Assembly (NCBI RefSeq): GCF_002310375.3
Contig: NZ_CP023315.3
Span: 744,001-808,000, forward strand
DNA from: Caulobacter vibrioides
Lineage (GTDB): Bacteria; Pseudomonadota; Alphaproteobacteria; Caulobacterales; Caulobacteraceae
Direction: 5' to 3'
DNA: 64,000 bases
Positions 28,003 through 37,761 of this stretch are shown here, in pieces. The stretch's first letter is position 1, and every line of letters begins with the position of its first letter. The notes beneath the pieces are model-generated. The model was given only the letters and a program-made list of their open reading frames with translations. It was not told the DNA's origin and searched no databases. A program made the translations under genes and the position numbers.

Positions 28003-29927
28003 GCGGGGACCTTGCCGGCCGCCTTGGACGCCTGCGGCATGACGACGGGCGGCGGGGCCAGCAGGCCGCGCGCGCGGGCGATCTGCCGGGGCTCTTCCTC
28101 GAACAGCGCGGCCAGCTGCTCGACCAGCACGCCGCCCAGCTGCTCGACATCGACGATGGTGACGGCGCGGCGGTAATAGCGGGTGACGTCGTGGCCGATG
28201 CCGATGGCGATCAGCTCGACGGGGCTCTTGCCCTCGATCTCGGCGATGACCTGGCGCAAGTGGCGCTCCAGATAGTGGCCCGAATTGACGCTCAGGGTGC
28301 TGTCGTCCACCGGCGCGCCGTCGGAGATCACCATCAGAATGCGGCGCTGTTCGGGCCGGGCGATGATCCGCTGGTGAGCCCACATCAGGGCCTCGCCGTC
28401 GATGTTCTCCTTGAGGAGACCCTCGCGCATCATCAGGCCAAGGTTCTTGCGGGCCCGTCTCCAGGGCGCGTCGGCGGCCTTGTAGATGATGTGGCGCAGG
28501 TCGTTCAGGCGGCCGGGAGCCGCAGGCTTGCCGGCCTTGATCCACTCGTCGCGGCCCGTGCCGCCCTTCCAGGCGCGGGTGGTGAAGCCCAAGACCTCGG
28601 TCTTGACGCCGCAGCGCTCCAGGGTGCGCGCCAGGATGTCGGCGCAGATCGCCGCCACCATGATCGGGCGCCCGCGCATCGAGCCGGAATTGTCGATCAG
28701 GAGGGTCACGACCGTGTCGCGGAACTCCTGGTCTTCTTCCTGCTTGAACGACAGCGGCGCGGTCGGATCGATGATCACCCGCGTCAGGCGGGCGACGTCC
28801 AGCATCCCTTCCTCGAGGTCGAAGGTCCACGAGCGGTTCTGCTGGGCCAGCAGGCGGCGCTGCAGCTTGTTGGCCAGACGCGAGACCACGCTCGACAGGG
28901 CCGACAGCTGTTGGTCGAGATAGGCCCTAAGCCGCGTCAGCTCCTCGGCGTCGCACAGGTCCTCGGCGCCGACGATCTCGTCGTGGGCCGTGGTGAAGAT
29001 CTTGTACTGCGGCTCGCCGCCCTGGCTGGCGCTGGTGTCGGGCCGGGCGGGCTTGGCGCCGTCGCCCATCTCGGGACTCTCGTCGGACTCCTCGGGCTCG
29101 CCCTCCTGGTCCGACTGGACCATCTCCTCGTCGCCGGCCTCGCTTTCGCGGTCGGTGGCCTCGCTTTCCTGCGGGGCCGAGCCTTCCTGCTGCTCGCCTT
29201 CGCCCTCGCCCTGATCCTCGTCTGAGTTTTCGGTGGGGGCGTCGTCCTCGCCGTCTTCCTCGTCGGCGCTCTCGGTGGCGTCGGCCATGTCTTCGGAGAG
29301 ATCAAGGTCGCGCAGGATCTCGCGGGTCACCTTGGCGAAGGCGGCCTGGTCGTCGATGGCGGCGGCCAGACGGTCCAGATCCTTGCCGGCCCGGGCCTCG
29401 ATGTCATTGCGCAGAATGTCGACCAGGGCCTTGGCCCCGTCGGGCGGCGCATCGCCGGTGAGGCGCTCGCGCACCATCAGGCCCAGGATCTCGGCCATCG
29501 GCGCGGACTGGCGATCGGTGGCGACCGTGCGGGTCAGACCCTGCTTTTCCAGCCGGGCCTCCAGCGCGGCGGTCAGGTTGGCGCGCACGCCGCCAAGCGC
29601 GTTGGCGCCGATCGCCTCCAGCCGCGCCTGCTCGATCGACTCGAAGGCGGCCTGGCCGTCCGGGGAGCTGGGCCGCGCGCGGGCGTGGGCCAGGGGGTCG
29701 TGGTGCGCCAGGCGCAGGGCCATCTGGTCGGCCAGGCCCCGGATGCGGGCGGCCTCGCGGCTGTTCAGATCACGCGGGGGATGGGGCAGCACCGCCCGGT
29801 TGCCCAAGAGCTGGGGGCCATCGCCCGAGAACACGACCTCCAGGTCCGGCGTCTCGGCGAGCGAGCGCGCGGCGTGCGCCAGGGCGCGCTTGAAGGGTTC
29901 GGTCGGGCTTTCGGGCTTGGAGGCCAT
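27999..29927 (-). CDS. cobT: Cobaltochelatase subunit CobT
   Basis: A 642-residue CobT, the VWA-containing subunit of the aerobic cobaltochelatase (CobNST) that inserts Co2+ into hydrogenobyrinic acid diamide. The N-terminal helical part (about 1-210) leads into a very acidic Glu/Asp/Ser/Gln-rich linker (about 215-305), and the C-terminal VWA domain carries the MIDAS motif 'DNSGSMRG'. The start at 29927 is the Met before '[18 protein letters not shown]'. Neither cobS nor cobN is adjacent here, so the AAA partner CobS must be encoded elsewhere. Confidence 0.93.
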   Translation of the reverse strand: MASKPESPTEPFKRALAHAARSLAETPDLEVVFSGDGPQLLGNRAVLPHPPRDLNSREAARIRGLADQMALRLAHHDPLAHARARPSSPDGQAAFESIEQARLEAIGANALGGVRANLTAALEARLEKQGLTRTVATDRQSAPMAEILGLMVRERLTGDAPPDGAKALVDILRNDIEARAGKDLDRLAAAIDDQAAFAKVTREILRDLDLSEDMADATESADEEDGEDDAPTENSDEDQGEGEGEQQEGSAPQESEATDRESEAGDEEMVQSDQEGEPEESDESPEMGDGAKPARPDTSASQGGEPQYKIFTTAHDEIVGAEDLCDAEELTRLRAYLDQQLSALSSVVSRLANKLQRRLLAQQNRSWTFDLEEGMLDVARLTRVIIDPTAPLSFKQEEDQEFRDTVVTLLIDNSGSMRGRPIMVAAICADILARTLERCGVKTEVLGFTTRAWKGGTGRDEWIKAGKPAAPGRLNDLRHIIYKAADAPWRRARKNLGLMMREGLLKENIDGEALMWAHQRIIARPEQRRILMVISDGAPVDDSTLSVNSGHYLERHLRQVIAEIEGKSPVELIAIGIGHDVTRYYRRAVTIVDVEQLGGVLVEQLAALFEEEPRQIARARGLLAPPPVVMPQASKAAGKVPA

Positions 29928-30034
29928 GGCGTTCGAGTTAAAGGCGCCGGGCGGGGAAAACAAGGAACGCCGCACACTGCAGCGACGTTGATTTTCCAAT
30001 CGCGCCCCGGGCGCGCTCCTGAAGGAAACCAAGA

Positions 30035-30217
30035 ATGCTCAAATGGGCCATCATCCTCGCCATTGTCGCCCTGATCGCCGGCGCTCTGGGCTTCAGCGGC
30101 GTGGCCGGCGCGGCGGCCGGCGTCGCCAAGATCCTGTTCTTCCTGTTCCTGGTCGGCTTCGTGCTGGTGCTGCTGCTCGGCGGCACGCTGTTCAAGGCCG
30201 CGACAGGACCGAAGTGA
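30035..30217 (+). CDS. DUF1328 small membrane protein
   Basis: A 60-residue protein with two hydrophobic helices (about 3-25 and 32-52) and glycine-rich turns ('[20 protein letters not shown]'), the signature of DUF1328 (YtjA family). Members are short inner-membrane proteins of unknown function, often stress-related. The ATG has GAAGGAA upstream. It is divergent from cobT and ends at a family-1 repeat. Confidence 0.9.
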   Translation: MLKWAIILAIVALIAGALGFSGVAGAAAGVAKILFFLFLVGFVLVLLLGGTLFKAATGPK

Positions 30218-30333
30218 AATCCTCCCCCAGAAGGGGGAGGCGGCCGAATGGCCAGAGGGGGGCGTGGCAAGTTCGGCAGAACGTCCCCCTCCGTCCGCTT
30301 CGCGGACACCTCCCCCGCTAGGGGGAGGATTTT
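30218..30333. repeat. Family-1 palindromic repeat (CCTCCCCC type)
   Basis: Outer arms AAATCCTCCCCC and GGGGGAGGATTT; inner pairs are as at 10937 but with more mismatches. It lies between the convergent DUF1328 and DUF3089 genes. Confidence 0.85.
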
Positions 30334-30339
30334 CGGATC

Positions 30340-31503
30340 CTACTTCACCCCGTAGGACTTGGCCTGACGGCCGGCCAGGGCGACCAGGTCGCCCATCTGG
30401 ACGTTCACGTCGATCAGGTGCAGGCCCCAGTCCTTCAGCGTGACGGGACCCACGACGACGTCGCCGCTGATCTCGTCGGTGCGGGGATCGGCCGGATCGG
30501 CGTTCACCTTGACCGACAGATAGGTGAAGTCGCCCTCAGAAACGCACCTGGCCGACAGCAGGCCGGGCATCGACACGAACGGCGTCGACACCGTCAGATC
30601 CTTGGCGAACGGCTTGGGCGGGGCGCCCGACACCGCGCCAAAGCCCTTGGCGCTGAGATAGGCGTTCAGCGGGGCCGACTCGCTGGAGGCCTTGCCGGCC
30701 AGCAGGCTGGCGGGACTGACGCAGCCGGCGCGGCGGCCCTCGGCGTCGGTCCGGCCAAAGCGGCTGACGGGCGGCGGCGGGCTCGCCTCACGGAACGAGA
30801 CATAGGTCACCAGGCAGCCGGCCTGATCGGCCTTGTCGCAGACCGGGATCGAGCCGTACTTGCCGTCGACGACCGGGGTGTTCATGCCGATGATGTAGGC
30901 GGCGATCATCTGCTTCTGGACGGGCTTGCCGTCGACCTCGTTGGTCAGCAGCCCCTGCAGAACACGCGCGCCCTGGCTGTGGCCCATCAGGATGACGCCC
31001 CGGCCCTTGTTCTCGTTCTGCAGGTACCAGGTCCAGGCGTCGCGCACGTCGCCATAGGCCAGGGTCGCATCGCCCGGCGAGCCTTGACCCATCATCACCG
31101 CGCGCAGCGCCGCCAGGGTGACCTGGCGGTACATCGGGGCGAACACCCGGCAGGTCGAGGCGAAGCGTGCCAGCTGCTGCTCGACCACCCGGCGCTCGGC
31201 CTCGTCGATGGACATGTCGCTGTTGCCGCCCGGATCGGTGGACACCGTCGGATAGACATAGAAGCAGTCATAGGCCGGGGCGGCCGCGGCCTTGAAGGTC
31301 TCGACCGAGGTCTTGCCGTCCGCCTGGACGATCGTCGTGGTCTGGTCGACGGCGCAGGCGTCGGCGCGGCCGGGCAGGCACAGCCACGACTCGGGCTTGC
31401 CGTAGTCGTTTGGCGCAGGCGCAGGCGCTGCAGTCTGGGCGCTGGCCGCGCCCGCCAGTCCAAGGACCGCCATCGCCGCAAGGCCCGTCAAAGTCCGCTT
31501 CAT
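30340..31503 (-). CDS. DUF3089 exported alpha/beta-hydrolase-like protein
   Basis: A 387-residue secreted protein with signal peptide (1-22, 'GLAGAASAQ'). The DUF3089 domain shows 'YDCFYVYPTVSTD', 'CRVFAPMYRQVTLAAL' and the nucleophile-elbow motif 'GHSQGARVLQGLL', so it is a predicted serine hydrolase or lipase-like enzyme. Four or more cysteines in the mature part suggest a periplasmic or surface location. A CAAACG-CTCGTTTG palindrome sits 20 bases upstream (31523-31536) and recurs before the acyl-CoA dehydrogenase at 37762. Confidence 0.85.
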   Translation of the reverse strand: MKRTLTGLAAMAVLGLAGAASAQTAAPAPAPNDYGKPESWLCLPGRADACAVDQTTTIVQADGKTSVETFKAAAAPAYDCFYVYPTVSTDPGGNSDMSIDEAERRVVEQQLARFASTCRVFAPMYRQVTLAALRAVMMGQGSPGDATLAYGDVRDAWTWYLQNENKGRGVILMGHSQGARVLQGLLTNEVDGKPVQKQMIAAYIIGMNTPVVDGKYGSIPVCDKADQAGCLVTYVSFREASPPPPVSRFGRTDAEGRRAGCVSPASLLAGKASSESAPLNAYLSAKGFGAVSGAPPKPFAKDLTVSTPFVSMPGLLSARCVSEGDFTYLSVKVNADPADPRTDEISGDVVVGPVTLKDWGLHLIDVNVQMGDLVALAGRQAKSYGVK

Positions 31504-31522
31504 CCTGGTTTCCTCCCACGCT

Positions 31523-31536
31523 CAAACGCTCGTTTG
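31523..31536. promoter_or_regulatory. TetR-type operator candidate (CAAACGCTCGTTTG)
   Basis: CAAAC and GTTTG arms flank GCTC directly upstream of the DUF3089 start. The same core with one change, CAAACGCTTGTTTG, starts the palindrome at 39100. CAAAC...GTTTG is a common TetR-family (fatty-acid regulator) half-site. Confidence 0.45.
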
Positions 31537-31645
31537 GGCGCGACAATGATCAAAAGAACGACGCCCGCCAAGGGGGCTTGGCCCGATCATTGCGCGGAGG
31601 CGAAGCCTCGTCCCGGTTCGGGACGGACAGCAGGAGCGCGCGTCC

Positions 31646-32704
31646 GTGATCAGCCTCAAGACCCTTTGCCGACTGGGCGCCGCCACGCTCGCCGCGCTGT
31701 CGCTGAGCGCCGCGCCCGCCCTGGCCGACGGCTTCCCCGGCGCGCCAGCGCGCAGCCCGGTCCCGAAACAGGCCACGCCCAAGCCGCGCACCAAGATCGT
31801 CTATGTCGATCGCCCGGTCGTCGTGGAAAAGCGCGTGCCCGTCTATATCGACCGTCCCACGACCCAGATCGTCGAGAAGGTGGTCGAAAAGCCGGTGATC
31901 ATCGAGCGCCCGGTGGTCGTCGAAAAGCGTATCGAGGTGCCGGTCGAGAAGCTGGTCCAGGTTCCTGTCGAGAAGACAGTCTATGTCGATCGACCGGTCG
32001 AGAAGCTCGTCTATGTCGACCGGCCGGTTGAGAAAAAGGTCTACGTCGATCGCGTGGTTGAAAAGCGGGTCGAGGTCCCCGTCGAGAAGATCGTCGAAAA
32101 GGTCGTGGAAAAGCCGGTCTATGTGGATCGGCCCGTGCCGACGGATAAGCCGGGCGAAGTGGTCGAGAAGATCATCCAGGTGCCGATCTACGTCTATGTC
32201 GATCGCCCGGTCCCGACGCCGTCACAGGGCTGCGCCCAGCCGTGCGGCTATGTCGAGCGTCCCGCGCCCTGCGCCAATCCTTGCGGTTCTGTCGCGCCGG
32301 CGCCGTGCGCCAGCCGTTGCGACATCCATTGGCGGCCCGCGCCGCCGCCCAGCTGCAGCCATCCTTGCGGACCGATCCAGGTCCCGCCGCCCTGCGCCAG
32401 CCCTTGCGGCTATGGCGGGGTGATCGAGCACCGCGAAGAGCGCTCGTCCTACGATGAGCGCCATGACGGCTACGCCGAGCTTCCGCCCTTGCCGATGGGC
32501 TATGTCGGGAGCGCCTCGGGCGGTCGCGGCGGCGGCTATGGCGGGGTGGGCCTGATCGGCGGCGGCGGCTGGCGCAGCGGGGCCTACGGCGGCGCTTCGG
32601 CCTCGGCCCGCGCTTCGGCCACCGCGTCGGCGACGGCCACGACCTCGATCCGGATCGGCGGGGGTGGCGGCGGCTGTTCGGGCTGCGGCGGCAAGCGCCA
32701 CTAG
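31646..32704 (+). CDS. Secreted Val/Glu/Lys-repeat protein with five CxxxC units (alveolin-like repeats)
   Basis: A 352-residue exported protein of unusual make-up and no recognised family. A signal peptide (1-28) precedes a segment (about 49-190) of alternating hydrophobic/charged units such as 'VEKLVYVDRPVEK', 'VEVPVEKIVEK' and 'VYVDRPV', mostly in 8-10 residue steps, like the EKIVEVP repeats of alveolins. Next comes a Pro/Cys region with five evenly spaced CxxxC pairs (C196/C200, C209/C213, C221/C225, C237/C241, C250/C254), a Gly-rich stretch (291-312), an Ala/Ser/Thr stretch (315-333) and a Gly-rich tail with CSGC. It starts at GTG 31646. A structural, cross-linked envelope protein is the likeliest reading, but that is inference. 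Confidence 0.85.
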   Translation: MISLKTLCRLGAATLAALSLSAAPALADGFPGAPARSPVPKQATPKPRTKIVYVDRPVVVEKRVPVYIDRPTTQIVEKVVEKPVIIERPVVVEKRIEVPVEKLVQVPVEKTVYVDRPVEKLVYVDRPVEKKVYVDRVVEKRVEVPVEKIVEKVVEKPVYVDRPVPTDKPGEVVEKIIQVPIYVYVDRPVPTPSQGCAQPCGYVERPAPCANPCGSVAPAPCASRCDIHWRPAPPPSCSHPCGPIQVPPPCASPCGYGGVIEHREERSSYDERHDGYAELPPLPMGYVGSASGGRGGGYGGVGLIGGGGWRSGAYGGASASARASATASATATTSIRIGGGGGGCSGCGGKRH

Positions 32705-32708
32705 CGCC

Positions 32709-33023
32709 TTAGAGCGACAGCCAGCGGCGCGGGTTCTTGTCGCCCAGCGCCCGCGCCTCGCCGGGCTTGAGGCCCAGGTCGCGCATCCGATAGGCGACGA
32801 TCTCGCGCAGGGCCTCGACCGGCTCGTGGCCGCCGACGGGGCTGGACGCCACCGAGCCCGCGTTCATCGCCAGATCCACGGCCGTCCACTCGGCCTGGGC
32901 CCGGTCGGCCTTGCCGACGGCGAAGTAGTGCCGCACCGGCGCGCGCTCGCCGGGGACCTCGACCATCACGCCGATGACCCAGCCTTGAACAATCAGATCG
33001 GCGTCGGGGCGCTGGCGGAACAT
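32709..33023 (-). CDS. Hypothetical protein
   Basis: A 104-residue soluble protein with no recognised family. It has a strand-rich first half ('DADLIVQGWVIGVMVEVPGERAPVRHYFAVGKAD') and a helical second half ending '...ALGDKNPRRWLSL'. The start at 33023 leaves ten bases after the upstream gene's stop; a longer frame to 33095 overlaps that gene. It is probably co-transcribed with the GyrI-like gene. Confidence 0.6.
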   Translation of the reverse strand: MFRQRPDADLIVQGWVIGVMVEVPGERAPVRHYFAVGKADRAQAEWTAVDLAMNAGSVASSPVGGHEPVEALREIVAYRMRDLGLKPGEARALGDKNPRRWLSL

Positions 33024-33033
33024 GCCATCGGCT

Positions 33034-33528
33034 TTAACGCTGGTCTTCCAGCGGCGTCCAGACCTCCAGATCCCCAAGACCCGTCTCGGGATCAAAGCCG
33101 GGCCCGTAGTATTCTAGGAAGCCGGGCTTGCCCGCGGGGGCTTCGAGCCCGGCGCAAGCGCCTTCTACGGTGCGATACAGGGTCGAGACGTGCCCCAGGT
33201 GCGGATGGACCAGGTAGGAGCCGGCCGGCAGGTCCAGCACCTCAAGATCTTCGGGTTGCGGGCCTGGACTGGCCGGCACGGCCGCCATGTAGCGAAGGCG
33301 GCTAGGATCGTTGGTCGGCAGGGCGACGCCGAACGCGACCAAGGTTCCTTGGTGAGCGAGGCCCAGCATGCGCGGCGCAAACTCCGCCCACTGCCGGGGC
33401 AAGGCGGCCAGCATGCCCGGATCGTCAAGGGCGTAGTCGCGCGCCAGCCCGACCAGCCGCAGGGGCGGACTTTGCTCGATGCGAGGCTCGCCCGTGAGTG
33501 CGGGGGGCGGATGGGCGGAGTGGGTCAT
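33034..33528 (-). CDS. GyrI-like small-molecule-binding domain protein
   Basis: A 164-residue protein with the pattern of GyrI-like/AraC effector-binding domains: 'RIEQSPPLRLVGLARDYAL', a central 'FGVALPTN...YMAAVPAS', 'LDLPAGSYLVHPHLGHVSTLYRTV', and an acidic C-terminus '...YGPGFDPETGLGDLEVWTPL' containing the Glu that typically reads the ligand. No DNA-binding domain is attached, so it may bind a small toxic or amphipathic molecule. The start at 33528 is chosen over 33558 by domain extent; either is possible. Confidence 0.7.
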   Translation of the reverse strand: MTHSAHPPPALTGEPRIEQSPPLRLVGLARDYALDDPGMLAALPRQWAEFAPRMLGLAHQGTLVAFGVALPTNDPSRLRYMAAVPASPGPQPEDLEVLDLPAGSYLVHPHLGHVSTLYRTVEGACAGLEAPAGKPGFLEYYGPGFDPETGLGDLEVWTPLEDQR

Positions 33529-33619
33529 GGGCGTTCGCGAACGGTGGGTTCGTGACAAGGACGCCTGAACCCGCGTCGCGCCGACAATGACCGTCGAAAA
33601 TTCGTGAGGATCGTCCGCG

Positions 33620-33751
33620 TCAGCCGATGAACCGGAACGCCGCCTGGCTGATCAGGCCCAGCACCAGCCAGACCGACAGGCCCAGGATCACCACCGACGG
33701 GCGGGGCAGCCGGCGGCGATGGTGTGAAGACTGCAAACGCACGAACGCCAT
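33620..33751 (-). CDS. Small single-helix membrane protein, 43 residues
   Basis: An ATG at 33751 opens a 43-codon frame ending at TGA 33620: a basic N-terminus with His/Arg cluster ('QSSHHRRRLPRPS') and one hydrophobic helix ('VVILGLSVWLVLGLISQAAF'). The positive-inside rule predicts N-in topology. No family is recognised. Codon use and composition resemble real genes here, but there is no strong Shine-Dalgarno. Confidence 0.5.
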   Translation of the reverse strand: MAFVRLQSSHHRRRLPRPSVVILGLSVWLVLGLISQAAFRFIG

Positions 33752-33840
33752 CGACGCCTCCAGGCCTTGATTGTCGAAGCAGAGGTTAACGCCGAACAGC
33801 GCGCCTGGCTCCGCGACCCATTGACCCGGCGAGGGGGCCG

Positions 33841-33955
33841 TGCCCGCCCTTCGACAAGCTCAGTGTGAGGACGACCGGCAGCCTCGGCGCGCACAAGATC
33901 CTCATCCTGAGCTTGTCCCCCGGGACCGACCGAAGGTCGGCCCGAGGATAAACTC
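33841..33955. repeat. Intergenic inverted repeat (CTTCGACAAGCTCAG type)
   Basis: GACAAGCTCAGTGTGAGGA and TCCTCATCCTGAGCTTGTC arms, plus an inner GACCGACCGAAGGTCGG hairpin, make a family of its own, commonly seen beside genes in these genomes. It lies in the gap before groEL. Confidence 0.6.
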
Positions 33956-34011
33956 CGGACGAGGATTTCCATCCCCGCCAGCACCCCCACCCAACCTGAA
34001 TTCAGCCAAAG

Positions 34012-34041
34012 AAAAAGGGCGGAGCCTTTCGGCCCCGCCCT
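34012..34041 (-). terminator. groESL intrinsic terminator
   Basis: On the minus strand GGGCGGGGCC and GGCTCCGCCC form an imperfect stem around GAAA, followed by TTTTTC, about 30 bases beyond the groEL stop. Confidence 0.88.
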
Positions 34042-34072
34042 CATCCATTCGTCGGTGACCCGAACTTCTAAA

Positions 34073-35734
<1,662 letters not shown>

Positions 35735-35776
35735 CTAGGTGTTTGGATAAGAAAGCGTCGGGGAGACGTAGGAGGC

Positions 35777-36067
35777 TTAGGCCTCGACCACGCCCAGGAC
35801 GTCGCTTTCCTTCATGATCAGGAGGTCCTGACCGTCGACCTTCACTTCGGTGCCCGACCACTTGCCGAACAGGATGCGGTCGCCAGCCTTGACGTCCAGA
35901 GCGACGACGTCGCCCTTGTCGTTGCGCGCGCCGGGGCCGACGGCGACGACTTCGCCTTCTTGCGGCTTTTCCTTGGCGGTGTCGGGGATGATGATCCCGC
36001 CCTTGGTCTTGGTTTCTTCTTCGACGCGCTTCACGAGGACGCGGTCGCCCAGGGGACGAAACTTCAT
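35777..36067 (-). CDS. groES: Co-chaperonin GroES
   Basis: A 96-residue GroES that caps the GroEL ring. Diagnostic segments are '[33 protein letters not shown]' (in part), with the mobile loop at about 16-33, and '[31 protein letters not shown]'-type end. It is 60 bases upstream of groEL in the same operon. A CIRCE element is 60 bases before its start. Confidence 0.99.
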   Translation of the reverse strand: MKFRPLGDRVLVKRVEEETKTKGGIIIPDTAKEKPQEGEVVAVGPGARNDKGDVVALDVKAGDRILFGKWSGTEVKVDGQDLLIMKESDVLGVVEA

Positions 36068-36126
36068 GGTGTTCTCCGTCGGAACGGTTTGAAATAAGAC
36101 TTCGTTGGCCGGGGGGAGCGGGACTG

Positions 36127-36153
36127 TTAGCAGTCACTCCCGCCGAGTGCTAA
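36127..36153. promoter_or_regulatory. CIRCE element (HrcA operator) of groESL
   Basis: TTAGCAGTC and GAGTGCTAA flank nine bases, matching the CIRCE consensus (TTAGCACTC-N9-GAGTGCTAA) at 17 of 18 fixed positions. It lies just downstream of the candidate start site, where HrcA binding blocks transcription. Confidence 0.95.
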
Positions 36154-36164
36154 CGACGCTCGTG

Positions 36165-36193
36165 AGTTAGGCGCCGGCCTCCGGGGAGTCAAG
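36165..36193 (-). promoter_or_regulatory. Candidate groESL promoter
   Basis: On the minus strand CTTGAC (36193-36188) and CTAACT (36170-36165) are 17 bases apart, with the CIRCE element beginning about 11 bases downstream. The -35 fits heat-shock (sigma-32) or housekeeping sigma; the -10 is unremarkable. Confidence 0.5.
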
Positions 36194-36436
36194 GACGGGC
36201 GCTGCGAACTTTTTTCGACGCGGTGAAGGCGGAGGGCTGCTGATGGGCGTGACGGTCCTGGATCTCGAGGCCTCAAGGGCCCCGTGCGCCGCAGCCCTGG
36301 CGGTGTCGATGGCGGCGCGCCGGAGGGGCGGCTTGACGATCACCCCCACTATTCTGGCGCCTTCGTTCTTGACCCGGACGGCCGGAACGTGGAGGCGGTC
36401 TGTCACGCGCCGGCCTGATCGTTGTTAGGAGACCCG
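36194..36436. other. Intergenic region between groES and the small membrane protein
   Basis: No convincing gene is seen in this gap on either strand. It holds the upstream part of the groES promoter region and, on the plus strand, the ribosome-binding site (TTAGGAGA) of the next gene. Confidence 0.5.
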
Positions 36437-36865
36437 ATGTCGAGCTACGTCCTGTCGCTGCTTCTGGCCGTGATCGCCTGCGTCATCGGCGGCACGCTGG
36501 GCGGCATGATCCTGGCGCGACCGGCCACGCTGCTGGAGGCGGCGGGTCTGTCCAACGACGACACCCCCAAGCCGTCGCTGCTGGCCGAGGGGCGCGCTCT
36601 GGGCGGGGTGCTGATCGCCGCGCACGGCGTTGCGGCGCTCTATCTTGGCTATCAGCCCCGGATCGGCGCGGCCATGGCGCTGGCGCTGGCGCTCGCCTGG
36701 CTGGGCGCGGCGGTCGGGCGCGCGGTGTCGGCGGTGCTGGACGGCGAGGCTGGGCGCTATAATCGCGGGGCGATGCTGTTCAACGCCCTGATCGGCGTGA
36801 CCCTGACGCTGCCCTGGTTCCAGATCGGCAAGGTCGTGCTGCGCGGGCCGCTGGGCCTGGCCTAG
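36437..36865 (+). CDS. Small multi-helix membrane protein, DUF4345-like
   Basis: A 142-residue protein with four hydrophobic helices (about 5-27, 50-70, 75-100 and 110-130). The 'SLLAEGRALGGVLIAAHG' and 'EAGRYNRGAMLFNALIG' pattern is reminiscent of DUF4345 membrane proteins. The start at 36437 follows TAGGAGA at a good distance. It stands alone beside groESL. The function is unknown. Confidence 0.65.
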   Translation: MSSYVLSLLLAVIACVIGGTLGGMILARPATLLEAAGLSNDDTPKPSLLAEGRALGGVLIAAHGVAALYLGYQPRIGAAMALALALAWLGAAVGRAVSAVLDGEAGRYNRGAMLFNALIGVTLTLPWFQIGKVVLRGPLGLA

Positions 36866-36892
36866 GCTCCGTATTCAATCAGCAGGCGTCAT

Positions 36893-37015
36893 TTTCTCGT
36901 GTCATCCCGGCCGGAAGCCCGCTTGCGGGCTGGAGCGCCGGGACCCAGGGGCGACCGCACTGCTCCGGCCCCTGGGTCCCGGATAGCCTCTGCGAGGCTT
37001 CCGGGATGACACGAG
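36893..37015. repeat. Family-3 inverted repeat (GTGTCATCCCGG type)
   Basis: CGTGTCATCCCGGCCGGAAG and CTTCCGGGATGACACG arms, with inner GCCGGGACCCAGGGGC / GCCCCTGGGTCCCGG pairing, build a ~120-base cruciform. A close copy is at 48425-48541. Confidence 0.88.
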
Positions 37016-37065
37016 TTAGTCTTTGAAATATCGGGGAATTTTTCCTCTTCAATTGAATCCGGACT

Positions 37066-37578
37066 CTAAAGCGCCCCTTCGTGGGTCAACAGCCAGCGCT
37101 TGCGCTCGATGCCGCCGGCATAGCCGGTGAGGGCGCCATGGGTCCCGATCACCCGGTGGCAGGGGACGACCAGGCTCAGCGGATTGGCGCCGTTGGCCGC
37201 GCCGGCCGCGCGGATGGCGGCGGGACGGTCCGCACGGCGGGCCAACTCTGAATAGGTGATGGTCTGGCCGGTTGGGATGGCGCCCAGCGCGCGCCACACC
37301 GCCTGCTGGAACGGCGTGCCGTTGGTGGCCCAGGCCAGGGATGCGAGCGCGGCGAGATCTCCGGCGAAATAGCGGGCGAAGGCGGCTTTGATCGCCGGAG
37401 GCGCCGGGCCCGGCTCCACCGCAAGCTCACCATAGTGCCGCCGCGCCAGCCGTCGCAGGCGAGGCTCGAAGTCGTGGAAGTCGACGGCGCGCAGCAGGCC
37501 GGTCTCGTCGGTGACGATCAGCAACTCGCCGAGCGGCGAGGCGGCGCGGTCGAGAAAGAGACGGGCGGGGCGGGGCAT
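37066..37578 (-). CDS. ogt: Methylated-DNA-protein cysteine methyltransferase, second of three
   Basis: A 170-residue alkylguanine-DNA alkyltransferase with the acceptor cysteine C140 in 'VVPCHRVIG' and the helix 'IPTGQTITYSELARRADRPAAIRAAGAA' (in part). It repairs O6-alkylguanine by suicide transfer. It is not part of an obvious operon; a family-1 repeat separates it from the next gene. It is distinct in sequence from the copies at 18967 and 56968, so not a recent duplication. Confidence 0.93.
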   Translation of the reverse strand: MPRPARLFLDRAASPLGELLIVTDETGLLRAVDFHDFEPRLRRLARRHYGELAVEPGPAPPAIKAAFARYFAGDLAALASLAWATNGTPFQQAVWRALGAIPTGQTITYSELARRADRPAAIRAAGAANGANPLSLVVPCHRVIGTHGALTGYAGGIERKRWLLTHEGAL

Positions 37579-37633
37579 GGGGCGATGATCGCCGAGGCGC
37601 GCGCGGCTGTCCGCCCGGATTTTGCGGCGAAGT

Positions 37634-37752
37634 AAATCCTCCCCCCAGCGGGGGAGGCGGCCGAAGGCCGGAGGGGGAAGTGTTGGCTAACCGGCCTCTT
37701 CCCCCTCCGTCGTCCCTTCGGGCCGACACCTCCCCCGCGAGGGGGAGGATTT
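37634..37752. repeat. Family-1 palindromic repeat (CCTCCCCC type)
   Basis: Outer AAATCCTCCCCCC / GGGGGAGGATTT, inner GGCCGAAGGCCGGAGGGGGAAG / CTTCCCCCTCC pairs, in the gap between two minus-strand genes. Confidence 0.85.
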
Positions 37753-37761
37753 AGGAAGCTC

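Noticed and set aside
27999..29990. Cobalamin riboswitch upstream of cobT
   Set aside because: No B12-box-like motif was found in the short gap before the start.
31790..32220. Direct repeats like a CRISPR or tandem array
   Set aside because: The repeats are in-frame codons of a secreted repeat protein with degenerate spacing; no conserved repeat-spacer structure.
36194..36436. Open frames in the gap upstream of groES
   Set aside because: Low-complexity composition, no start context and overlap with the groES promoter region.
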